Below, one piece after another: positions 1-4,566 of a stretch of 6,622 bases of DNA. The position numbers were made by a program, and so were the translations under genes. Each line of letters starts with the position of its first letter. Within the stretch, counting starts at the first letter, position 1. Source of the stretch: an uncultured Desulfobacterales bacterium (lineage in GTDB: Bacteria > Desulfobacterota > Desulfobacteria > Desulfobacterales > JAFDCJ01). The stretch is taken from NCBI GenBank assembly GCA_945787595.1, contig CALZJV010000347.1, forward strand, positions 1 through 6,622, read 5' to 3'. A model generated the notes under the pieces. The model saw only the letters and a program-made list of their open reading frames with translations, made no database searches and was not told where the DNA came from.

Positions 1-103
1 GCACTAGAATATCTCCCTTTTTATTCCCTGTTGGAAATCGCATGCACCCAAATCCAATTATGGATGCCTCCCAATCCAGTGTCCCAAATTTGCGATATTT
101 CAT
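1..103 (-). CDS. Aldo/keto reductase, N-terminal part (runs off the left edge)
   Basis: The minus strand from position 103 to the window edge reads 34 codons starting MKYRKFGTLDWEASIIGFGC, followed by MRFPT. This is the classic opening of NAD(P)H-dependent aldo/keto reductases: a first beta-hairpin with the phrase K-F-G-x-L-x-W-E, then a strand ending G-F-G-C-M-R. Members reduce aldehydes or ketones in the cytoplasm through a TIM barrel. The catalytic Asp-Tyr-Lys-His residues would lie beyond the window. The G-F-G-C-M-R form is common in the subgroup of about 300-380 residues that often carries a C-terminal ferredoxin-like domain, which cannot be checked here. The ATG at 103-101 is the natural start because the family normally begins with this motif. 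A weak GGGA lies about 8 bases upstream. The start directly abuts a LuxR remnant on the other strand, so the original promoter may have been replaced. Confidence 0.8.
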   Translation of the reverse strand, partial: MKYRKFGTLDWEASIIGFGCMRFPTGNKKGDILV

Positions 104-223
104 TTGTTTATTCCCGGAACGATAAAAAAACACCTGAGTAGCATTTATAGAAAACTCAACGTTAACGGCAGCCTGCAGGCGATTGAAAAAGCGGACGCCC
201 TGGGTATTCTCACGCGGCGTTAG
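104..223 (+). pseudogene. C-terminal remnant of a LuxR-type HTH regulator
   Basis: The plus strand reads LFIPGTIKKHLSSIYRKLNV and continues NGSLQAIEKADALGILTRR to a TAG at 221-223. This matches the last part of the LuxR/GerE DNA-binding domain: the recognition helix (T-I-K-K-H-L-S-S-I-Y-R-K-L) followed by the final helix (x-A-I-E-K-A-x-x-L-G-I-L). Such a domain normally ends a regulator of 200-900 residues, for example of the MalT/LuxR type. Everything before the recognition helix is missing. Upstream of about position 104 the frame no longer looks like LuxR, and the DNA there is the start of the aldo/keto reductase on the opposite strand. The piece has no start codon or ribosome binding site and is most likely dead. 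The family call is firm from the motif; the breakpoint is approximate. Confidence 0.72.
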
Positions 224-234
224 ACGCCGAGGAA

Positions 235-281
235 GGGGAGCAGGGGGGGTGACTGGGTGAGGGAGAGACGGGGTGATGGGG
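235..281 (+). repeat. G-rich block with quadruplex potential, upstream of hicAB
   Basis: Six runs of three or more G lie on the plus strand at 235-238, 243-249, 255-257, 261-263, 270-273 and 278-281, with 3-6 base gaps. This satisfies the usual G3+N1-7 quadruplex pattern more than once. The block ends just before the hicAB promoter. A similar block in the opposite orientation follows hicB at 987-1021. The motif is seen directly; any folding or function is inference. Confidence 0.6.
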
Positions 282-289
282 AGAAACAG

Positions 290-318
290 TTGACATAGTG
301 GTATCAAAGTAATACTAT
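290..318 (+). promoter_or_regulatory. Putative sigma70 promoter of hicAB
   Basis: A perfect -35 box TTGACA (290-295) is followed after 17 bases by TACTAT (313-318), a fair -10 box. The expected transcription start falls near 324-326, on the GTG of hicA at 325, so the message may be leaderless. The spacer and -10 hold a short inverted repeat, GTAT (300-303) with ATAC (312-315) across 8 bases. This could be the site where HicB or HicAB represses its own operon, as is known for the family. Confidence 0.55.
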
Positions 319-324
319 AGACAT

Positions 325-519
325 GTGCCCAGAAAAATAAGACAACTAATCAAAGAGGTTGAACATGCTGGATTCATAGATCGGGGCGGTAAAGGCAGCC
401 ACAAGAATTTCATCCATCCAAAGGGCGTTGTGCTCACTATTTCCGGCAAGCCTGGTGACGATGCAAAGCACTATCAGGAAAGAGAGGTGGCAAGAAAAAT
501 TAAGGAGTCTCAAAAATGA
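325..519 (+). CDS. hicA: HicA-family mRNA interferase toxin
   Basis: This 64-residue protein is the toxin of a type II toxin-antitoxin pair. HicA toxins adopt a small double-stranded-RNA-binding-like fold and cleave mRNA in a translation-independent way in the cytoplasm. Visible family marks are an N-terminal helix (residues 3-16, x-L-I-K-x-V-E-H-A-G-F), a glycine-rich turn and the catalytic GSH signature with His26, then N-F-x-H-P and a strand V-V-L-T-I, and a C-terminal helix ending in lysines. The length is normal (about 55-90). The start is GTG at 325; an ATG at 323 is out of frame and stops after five codons. No Shine-Dalgarno site is visible, and the promoter sits so close that leaderless translation is plausible. 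The stop overlaps the start of hicB by ATGA, which ties synthesis of toxin and antitoxin together. The toxin-first order is usual for hicAB. Confidence 0.88.
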   Translation: MPRKIRQLIKEVEHAGFIDRGGKGSHKNFIHPKGVVLTISGKPGDDAKHYQEREVARKIKESQK

Positions 520-869
520 AAGAACGAGACCGTTATTTAAAAATCGTCGAATGGTCTGAAGAAGACCAATGCTATATTGGTTCTGTGCCAGGCTGGATTG
601 GCAAATGTTGTCATGGAAACAATGAAGAAAAAGTTTATCGAAAACTTTGTCAAATTGTTGATGAATGGATTGAGATCTACGCCAAAGACGGCAGGCCTCT
701 GCCATCGCCGACAACAGGTAAGAAATATTCTGGAAAGTTCCAGTTACGCCTTGGCAGTGAGTTACATCAAGCTCTGGCAATCCGTGCCATGCAAACAGGA
801 GACAGTTTGAATAATTTTTGTATAAAATCGCTTAAGAAATCACTTTCAAAATCTGATAATGTCCCCTGA
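516..869 (+). CDS. hicB: HicB-family antitoxin with C-terminal ribbon-helix-helix domain
   Basis: This 117-residue protein is the partner antitoxin of HicA. Residues about 6-62 form the HicB N-terminal domain, a reduced RNase H-like fold: Y-L-K-I-V-E-W-S-E-E-D, then Y-I-G-S-V-P-G-W, and a helix with D-E-W-I-E ahead of G-R-P-L-P-S-P. In the family this part covers the toxin active site. Residues about 72-111 (G-K-F-Q-L-R-L, E-L-H-Q-A-L-A-I-R-A, G-D-S-L-N-N-F) are the HicB-type ribbon-helix-helix DNA-binding domain, which should bind the operon's promoter. The ATG at 516 has GGAG at 504-507, eight bases upstream inside hicA, a much better ribosome site than hicA has. That favours antitoxin excess. 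The stop is TGA. Both domains are intact, so the module may be active. Confidence 0.9.
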   Translation: MKERDRYLKIVEWSEEDQCYIGSVPGWIGKCCHGNNEEKVYRKLCQIVDEWIEIYAKDGRPLPSPTTGKKYSGKFQLRLGSELHQALAIRAMQTGDSLNNFCIKSLKKSLSKSDNVP

Positions 870-986
870 TGCCAAAAAAATGATATAAAATAAAACAAAA
901 ACGCAGTGCGTTCATTAGATCAAAGAATGCCGGATCAGGAAATTATCCGTAAAGGTTTGTTATTAAAAATGAATTTTTATCTGTAA

Positions 987-1021
987 CCCTCGCCCTCTCT
1001 CCCCACCTCCCAGTCTCCCCC
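987..1021 (-). repeat. C-rich block (G-quadruplex potential on minus strand), downstream of hicB
   Basis: Runs of C lie at 987-989, 993-995, 1001-1004, 1009-1011 and 1017-1021, separated by 3-5 bases, so the minus strand meets the G3+N1-7 pattern. On the minus strand it shares the GACTGGG phrase and the GGGGAG style with the block at 235-281. The two blocks thus form a degenerate inverted pair around hicAB. Confidence 0.55.
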
Positions 1022-1052
1022 TTTCCGGCACTCTTCATACTCTTCTAATTCC

Positions 1053-1082
1053 GCCTTCGACTCGGCTGAGCTCGTCGCAGGC
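1053..1082. repeat. Imperfect inverted repeat (hairpin)
   Basis: GCCTTCGAC (1053-1061) pairs with GTCGCAGGC (1074-1082) with one mismatch, around a 12-base loop that itself contains GAGCTC. No T-run follows on either strand, so it is not a textbook terminator. It resembles dispersed intergenic palindromes of the CTTCGAC...GTCGAAG type, a resemblance from memory only. Confidence 0.5.
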
Positions 1083-1197
1083 CGCATTAAACGGGGATGA
1101 GTAGCACACGAAACGGGAAGACTGCGAAAGGGTGACAGGGAGGAGAGGAAAATAGGAGTGGCATTGAAAATTAAGTTACTGAATAAATATTAAAATT

Positions 1198-1599
1198 TTA
1201 CGGTTCCAACCTCCTGACCCAATCGATTTTGTCGAAGTGTTGGTCATATGAGTATACCTCTTTAATTCCCTGCTCTCTTAGTATCGATGCATTATAAGCG
1301 TCAATATAATCGATATTTTTATCGCCATATAGAGTTAGGGCATTTAAGATAAGGTCTTTCTGCGGACATAATAAAAAAGGGGTAATTAGAATCTTTTCCA
1401 CCATTTCCTGTACTTCTTTTTTTGGGAGTTCATAGTAGGACTCCAACACCCAAATTATCTCTGCGATGACCATTTCCGTTGTAAACAAACTTTCATTTTT
1501 CTCTGCCGCCTCTCTAAATATGTCCTCGCAGGCCGCTGCCTTATCAGGAATATCGTTTGTCAGAAATCTGATAAAGATGTTCGTGTCAATAAATTTCAT
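1198..1599 (-). CDS. PIN-domain ribonuclease toxin (VapC-like)
   Basis: This 133-residue protein is a PIN-domain endoribonuclease, the toxin of a type II module. VapC proteins cut tRNA or rRNA using Mg2+ held by acidic residues. Those are visible: Asp5 in the opening F-I-D-T-N-I-F-I-R-F-L, Glu47 in V-I-A-E-I-I-W-V-L, Asp100 (with Asp97) in D-Y-I-D-A-Y-N-A, and Asp119 in Y-S-Y-D-Q-H-F-D-K-I. The active site is therefore complete and the length is typical (about 125-145). The start ATG at 1599 overlaps the antitoxin stop by one base (TAATG), with GAAGGTG just upstream in the end of the antitoxin gene, so the two are translationally coupled. The stop is TAA. The subgroup with an AbrB-type partner is common in sulfate reducers and cyanobacteria. 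The RNA target cannot be told from sequence. Confidence 0.9.
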   Translation of the reverse strand: MKFIDTNIFIRFLTNDIPDKAAACEDIFREAAEKNESLFTTEMVIAEIIWVLESYYELPKKEVQEMVEKILITPFLLCPQKDLILNALTLYGDKNIDYIDAYNASILREQGIKEVYSYDQHFDKIDWVRRLEP

Positions 1600-1856
1600 T
1601 AATCACCTTCTACTATTTTGCTAGCAATCCTTTTTCTAGTTACTTTTCGTGTTTTTTCGAAATCAACTGGTTTTTCTTCTGTTTTAACACTGCCTCTCAG
1701 ATCAAGAATATCCCCTTTCAAAGGTCTCATTATTACCTTATCATTTTCAACTTGATAAAGAATTTTATCCTTGGCTTCAAGCTTTAGAAAAGCACGTATT
1801 ACCTTTGGAATGGTCGTTTGTCCCTTTGTGGTTACAATTGATACAGCCATTTTCAT
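1599..1856 (-). CDS. AbrB/SpoVT (MazE/VapB-like) antitoxin
   Basis: This 85-residue protein is the antitoxin for the PIN toxin directly downstream. Residues about 4-50 form a SpoVT/AbrB swapped-hairpin DNA-binding domain: V-T-T-K-G-Q-T-T-I-P-K-V-I-R-A-F-L, then a loop and K-I-L-Y-Q-V-E-N-D-K-V-I-M-R-P. The T-K-G-Q-T-T-I-P phrase is the family hallmark. The basic tail (about 66-81, F-E-K-T-R-K-V-T-R-K-R-I-A-S-K) is the part expected to wrap the toxin. Two starts compete: ATG at 1856 and ATG at 1850. The first is chosen because AAGGA lies about 5 bases before it; the second would give an 11-base gap. The operon is antitoxin first, toxin second, with a one-base overlap. It is probably autorepressed through the palindrome in its promoter. 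Confidence 0.88.
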   Translation of the reverse strand: MKMAVSIVTTKGQTTIPKVIRAFLKLEAKDKILYQVENDKVIMRPLKGDILDLRGSVKTEEKPVDFEKTRKVTRKRIASKIVEGD

Positions 1857-1884
1857 TTTTCCTTTATTTTTTAATTTTTCTTAC

Positions 1885-1912
1885 ATTATATTAAATGAAT
1901 TGTAATTGTCAA
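1885..1912 (-). promoter_or_regulatory. Perfect-consensus sigma70 promoter of the AbrB/PIN module, with embedded palindrome
   Basis: Reading the minus strand, TTGACA (1912-1907) and TATAAT (1890-1885) are both exact consensus with a 16-base spacer. An imperfect palindrome, TTACA (1881-1885) with TGTAA (1901-1905) across 15 bases and 9 of 12 arm positions matching when extended, overlaps the -10 box and most of the spacer. It is a good candidate operator for the AbrB-type antitoxin. The leader to the ATG is AT-rich and roughly 20-25 bases long. Confidence 0.78.
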
Positions 1913-1913
1913 G

Positions 1914-2188
1914 TTAATTGTTTTTATCACTTTTTCTTGCAATTCGAATGGTTTCTGTATCCTCCAAATCCTCTTTTTCCGCATTCGATTCGACTGCGTG
2001 GTTCGACCCTGAGTCTTTTAGCCCTAAGCTCACAACCGAAGGGCTCATCACAGGTTGCATATCCAATTCCACCTTCCGAGTTCTGTCTTCGGGCCTCTAT
2101 ACTCTATCCTCTACTTTGCGCTTTGAGCTTTCAGCCCTTCTTCCACATTCCCCATTCCACCTTCCTCACCTCCCCCCCTGCCAATTTC
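1914..2188. other. Pyrimidine-rich spacer with a possible gene-end scrap
   Basis: The plus strand is rich in C and T (notably 2085-2188), and long plus-strand readings here have biased, low-complexity protein sequence, so no gene is called on that strand. On the minus strand a 39-codon reading from GTG at 2033 to TAA at 1916-1914 ends EDLEDTETIRIARKSDKNN. Its tail looks like a natural protein C-terminus, possibly an antitoxin, but I cannot name the family. It stops two bases before the -35 box of the AbrB/PIN promoter. A small inverted repeat, AGCCCT (2020-2025) with AGGGCT (2040-2045), lies within it. Confidence 0.35.
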
Positions 2189-2451
2189 TCATCCTTTGCC
2201 ATAAATCGTGAATAAACCCCATTTTTTCCACCCCTTCTTCCCCCTTTTGGGGATAGCGGGCTTTTTAAGCCCTTCCACAATTGCTTCCGGCAGGCGACCG
2301 CGGTTAGCATGGGTCACTTCCAACAGTTGGATATCTAGCCGTCGTTTGATTTCCCGGATGAAATCATTCCCTTTCGGCGGGATTGTGGCAAGCACCTGTT
2401 TGTCGGCGTTCAAAGCATCGCAAACAAGATTCCTAAAACGGTTTGAAAAAA
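2189..2451 (-). pseudogene. C-terminal remnant of a THEP1-type nucleoside-triphosphatase
   Basis: The minus strand from about 2451 reads F-S-N-R-F-R-N-L-V, then LNADKQVLATIPPKGNDFI, R-E-I-K-R-R and L-L-E-V-T-H-A-N-R-G-R-L-P-E-A-I. This is the end of the THEP1 (NTPase_1) P-loop family: strand V-L-A-T-I-P followed by K-G, the helix F-I-R-E-I-K-x-R, and V-T-x-x-N-R-x-x-L-P. These proteins of about 170-190 residues hydrolyse nucleoside triphosphates. The Walker A and B regions are missing, so the piece cannot work as an NTPase. An ATG at 2518 keeps a 109-codon frame open, but its first 23 residues are out-of-frame translation of a radical SAM remnant. The last 20 or so residues, up to the TGA at 2191-2189, look like low-complexity run-on. 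Confidence 0.7.
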
Positions 2452-2609
2452 GCCAGGATGGTAAAGGGGATTGTTGGATCAACCTCTGACAGCACCCGGG
2501 CAATTCTTTCAAGTTCATCGCTTAGGACTATGTAGAGATAGTTTTCAGGCCGTGAGAGGTGAACAGAGGGGACCTTCGTGTCGAAAGTTCTTGGCAATCT
2601 AATATTCAT
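2433..2609 (-). pseudogene. C-terminal remnant of a radical SAM (PFL-activase-like) protein
   Basis: In another minus-strand frame, a 58-codon reading runs from ATG at 2609 to TAG at 2435-2433. It contains DELERIARVLSEVDPTIPFT followed by I-L-A-F-F. This resembles the end of pyruvate-formate-lyase-activating-enzyme-like radical SAM proteins, where D-E-x-E-x-I-A-x-x-x-x-x-x-D-P-x-I-P-F-T-I-L-A-F precedes the C-terminal segment. The CxxxCxxC cluster motif, and about 250 residues with it, are absent. The first 28 or so residues are less recognisable. The family match breaks off right after I-L-A-F-F, inside an A6/T6 tract (2446-2451), where the THEP1 remnant begins one frame away. The two pieces thus form an out-of-frame chimera. 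Confidence 0.6.
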
Positions 2610-2741
2610 ACATAATAATTTGGAATAGTATACTCAGGCAACCGAAAATCTGACGGGTTGCATAATATTGCTGACTTGCATATGTATGATGTAAATTGAG
2701 AGGTTTTTCCATCAGTATTTTTTTCAAATTAGCATATATTA
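2610..2741. other. AT-rich spacer with a TTGCATA direct repeat
   Basis: This spacer separates minus-strand and plus-strand gene remnants. TTGCATA occurs at 2658-2664 and again at 2676-2682 (18-base period). I see no convincing promoter for the CapA-like gene here or in the deacetylase remnant. Confidence 0.35.
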
Positions 2742-2855
2742 ATGAGGAAAAAGTACAATGAAGGTGGTTGTTTTGGTATTCTGGAAGGGGGATATAATCA
2801 CGAAGTGCCCGGGGAGAATGTGTTGGCTCTGATTCAGGGTATGGCCAGGGGATGA
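2742..2855 (+). pseudogene. C-terminal remnant of a histone-deacetylase-family protein
   Basis: A 37-codon reading from ATG at 2742 to TGA at 2853-2855 contains CFGILEGGYNHEVPGENVLA followed by L-I-Q-G-M. The L-E-G-G-Y-N segment is the hallmark near the C-terminus of the arginase/deacetylase superfamily (HDAC, acetoin-utilisation AcuC, acetylpolyamine amidohydrolase); its Gly-Gly-Tyr carries the transition-state tyrosine. The zinc-binding His/Asp residues and about 270 preceding residues are gone. Upstream the frame hits TAG at 2730, so the breakpoint is near 2735-2742. The remnant ends 76 bases before the CapA-like gene. Confidence 0.65.
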
Positions 2856-2931
2856 GGCTGTGGTATTTTGTTTCATGATTTCCTGCTCGTCCGGGTCCCG
2901 TTTTCCAGGTTTGAGCAAAATCCGGTCGATA

Positions 2932-4200
2932 ATGATGAGATACAAATCGCTTTTATGCTGTGTAGCCGGTTATCTCCTATTTTCTGCCATAGGGGCACAG
3001 ACATCTGGTCAAGAAGCGACAAAAAGTGTGTATGGAGTCGCTAAAGTGGTTGATACCGAAAACAGATCTGTTGATGCATCAGATAGGATCCCCAATGCTA
3101 TTACGATATTCTTGTGTGGGGATGTGATGACCGGCAGAGGCATCGATCAAATCTTACCTCATCCCAGTGACCCAACTATTTATGAGTCATATATGAAAAG
3201 TGCCCAAGGATATGTCGAGATAGCCGAGGAGGTGAATGGCGCCATCGATTCTCCGGTCAGTTTTTCATACGTTTGGGGAGACGCTCTTAAGGAAATGGAC
3301 CGAGTCGTACCGGATGTTAAGATAATTAATTTAGAAACGAGTGTAACCGAAAGCAACGATTATTGGAAAGGCAAGGGTATCAACTACAGGATGCATCCGG
3401 AAAATGTCTCGATTTTAACAGCTGCAAAAATAGACATATGTTCTTTGGCCAACAACCACGTACTTGATTGGGGATATTCAGGCCTCCTTGAAACAATGGA
3501 AACGTTAAAAAATATAGATATAAAAATATCTGGGGCCGGCCGAAATCTCATTGAAGCCCAGGTTCCGGCGGTGCAAAAGGTCCAAAATAAAGGGCGAGTA
3601 ATTGTGTTCGCATTCGGATTGGGTAACAGCGGAATACCACCGGTTTGGGGTGCTGAGGGAAAAAATCCGGGGGTGAATTTGTTGGAAGGCTTGAGTACTA
3701 AAAGCATTCGCGATATTCAAAAAAAAGTTCGGCGTGTTAAGTGCGAGGGAGATATCGTTGTGGCCTCAATACACTGGGGAAGTAATTGGGGGTACGGAAT
3801 TCCTAAGAAACAGAGAGTCTTTTCACACCGGCTGATTGATGAGGCTGAAGTTGATATTATTCATGGACATTCGTCGCATCATGTCAAAGCAATTGAAGTT
3901 TACAAGGAGAAACTCATTCTTTATGGTTGTGGTGACTTTTTAAATGATTACGAGGGAATTAGCGGCCATGAAGAATTCAGAGCTGATTTGTCCCTAATGT
4001 ACTTTGCGATGGTGGATCCATCAACCGGCAAGCTTTTCGGATTGCAAATGACACCTACCAAAATTAGACGATTTCAGGTCATTCGAGCCTCTGACGTCGA
4101 CACCCTTTGGTTAAAGGAAACTTTAAATAGAGAGGGGGCGCCATTTGGAACCAATGTAATCGTAGGCAAGGATAATCGCCTAATACTGCAATGGGATTAA
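2932..4200 (+). CDS. CapA-family protein (poly-gamma-glutamate capsule/metallophosphatase-like), probably exported
   Basis: This 422-residue protein belongs to the PGA_cap (CapA/PgsA) family, whose fold resembles calcineurin-like metallophosphatases. CapA takes part in poly-gamma-glutamate synthesis or export, but many members stand alone and have no tested function. Motifs in order are G-D-V-M (63-66), N-L-E (133-135), S-L-A-N-N-H with Asp179 (171-179), H-W-G (281-283), H-G-H-S-S-H-H (311-317) and G-C-G-D-F (332-336). All likely metal-site positions are present. Residues 1-23 (K5, then L-L-C-C-V-A-G-Y-L-L-F-S-A-I-G-A) form a signal peptide or anchor, implying an extracytoplasmic site. ATG at 2932 (or 2935) is chosen because it starts the signal peptide; the frame stays open to a GTG at 2860 but the extra residues look unrelated. 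No strong Shine-Dalgarno site precedes it. No capB or capC lies nearby, so a capsule role is not supported by context. The stop is TAA. Confidence 0.83.
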   Translation: MMRYKSLLCCVAGYLLFSAIGAQTSGQEATKSVYGVAKVVDTENRSVDASDRIPNAITIFLCGDVMTGRGIDQILPHPSDPTIYESYMKSAQGYVEIAEEVNGAIDSPVSFSYVWGDALKEMDRVVPDVKIINLETSVTESNDYWKGKGINYRMHPENVSILTAAKIDICSLANNHVLDWGYSGLLETMETLKNIDIKISGAGRNLIEAQVPAVQKVQNKGRVIVFAFGLGNSGIPPVWGAEGKNPGVNLLEGLSTKSIRDIQKKVRRVKCEGDIVVASIHWGSNWGYGIPKKQRVFSHRLIDEAEVDIIHGHSSHHVKAIEVYKEKLILYGCGDFLNDYEGISGHEEFRADLSLMYFAMVDPSTGKLFGLQMTPTKIRRFQVIRASDVDTLWLKETLNREGAPFGTNVIVGKDNRLILQWD

Positions 4201-4256
4201 TCGCAGAAACTACTAATTTAATCAACCTTAGAAATCCTGGTCCTCCCTCTCTCCGA

Positions 4257-4309
4257 GCTGTAGGCTCCACGAGCCGGAAGCCGGGCTTTAGGCCCTACGG
4301 GCCGGAAGC
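4257..4309 (+). repeat. Two tandem mini-hairpins, 28-base period, with a compensatory change
   Basis: A 21-base unit starting TAGGC and ending GCCGGAAGC occurs at 4261-4281 and 4289-4309, with three mismatches. Each unit folds into a 5-bp stem with a 3-base loop: GGCTC-CAC-GAGCC (4263-4275) and GGCCC-TAC-GGGCC (4291-4303). The T-A pair of the first stem is C-G in the second, so two of the three mismatches preserve pairing. The element ends where the permease remnant begins. Confidence 0.7.
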
Positions 4310-4489
4310 TGGACCCTCATCACCGCGCGTATTCTGGAGAAAATGACAGAACTTGAACTGGGGGCTGCGGCAGCGTTTTCCATTATCGTTGTGCTCATCG
4401 TCTTTCTGGTTATCATCCTCATCAGCCTGTGTCTGAAAGGGTTCCGCCAGCCCGGCGTGCCGCAAATGTCAACTATCCTGGGAGGGTAA
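4310..4489 (+). pseudogene. C-terminal remnant of an ABC transporter permease
   Basis: The plus frame reads WTLITARILEKMTELELGAA, then A-A-F-S-I-I-V-V-L-I-V-F-L-V-I-I-L-I-S-L and a basic tail to TAA at 4487-4489. A segment of the form T-L-x-x-x-I-x-E-x-x-x-x-x-x-G-A-A-A-A-x-S followed by a hydrophobic helix is typical of the last membrane span of binding-protein-dependent permeases (PotB/PotC, FbpB-like). The earlier spans and the EAA loop are missing; the upstream break is at the tandem hairpins. An internal ATG at 4343 with GGAG three bases before it could give a 48-residue single-span peptide, but the spacing is poor. The subfamily and substrate cannot be told. The next reading starts 5 bases after the stop with a fine ribosome site, which is operon-like. 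The call rests on pattern recognition and is moderate. Confidence 0.5.
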
Positions 4490-4494
4490 TCAAG

Positions 4495-4566
4495 ATGAAT
4501 ATTGAAGCGGTAGACATACAGGTAGAAACTATCAGTAAAACCTTTTTTTTTCTACATGAAGAATGA
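4495..4566 (+). pseudogene. N-terminal scrap of an ABC transporter ATPase, broken in a T9 tract
   Basis: ATG at 4495 follows GGAGGG (4481-4486) at an ideal 8-base distance. It reads MNIEAVDIQVETISKTF and then three more residues of F/L type before H-E-E and TGA at 4564-4566. The form I-x-V-E-x-I-S-K-T-F is how ABC ATPases begin, with the first beta strand ahead of G-x-x-x-A-L. A one-base shift within the nine T residues (4543-4551) would join it to the following 80-codon ORF. No Walker A motif appears in any continuation, so the ATPase body has been lost. With the permease end before it, this looks like the scar of a permease-ATPase gene pair. Confidence 0.45.

Larger units (their letters stand above)
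870..1197. other. Gene-free spacer between hicB and the PIN toxin gene
   Basis: No convincing gene is seen. An AT-rich first part (870-985) contains a plus-strand reading of about 19 codons (MPDQEIIRKGLLLK, then MNFYL and TAA) that I do not recognise; it could be another gene end. A pyrimidine-rich block (987-1021), a hairpin (1053-1082) and a purine-rich stretch (about 1119-1160) follow. The two toxin-antitoxin operons converge on this spacer, yet no stem followed by a T-run stands out as an intrinsic terminator. Confidence 0.6.

Noticed and set aside
346..780. 144-codon minus-strand open frame across hicAB
   Set aside because: It is antisense to two clearly recognised genes, has no ribosome site and its translation resembles no protein family.
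903..913. ACGCAGTGCGT palindrome as a hairpin
   Set aside because: Only one base separates the arms, too tight for a stem-loop. As an operator it lacks any nearby regulated gene start.
1895..2215. 106-codon and 97-codon plus-strand open frames in the pyrimidine-rich spacer
   Set aside because: Their proteins are rich in Ser, Pro, Phe and Leu as expected from random C/T-rich DNA, and they overlap a promoter and an NTPase remnant on the other strand.
2860..2931. Longer start (GTG 2860) for the CapA-like protein
   Set aside because: The extra 24 residues look unrelated to the family, and the signal peptide begins cleanly at ATG 2932/2935.
2739..2945. 68-codon minus-strand open frame
   Set aside because: It lies antisense to the deacetylase remnant and the start of the CapA-like gene and has no recognisable sequence.
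4343..4489. Stand-alone single-span membrane peptide starting at ATG 4343
   Set aside because: Similarity to permease ends continues upstream of this ATG to about 4310 and the ribosome site is only three bases away, so a permease remnant explains it better.
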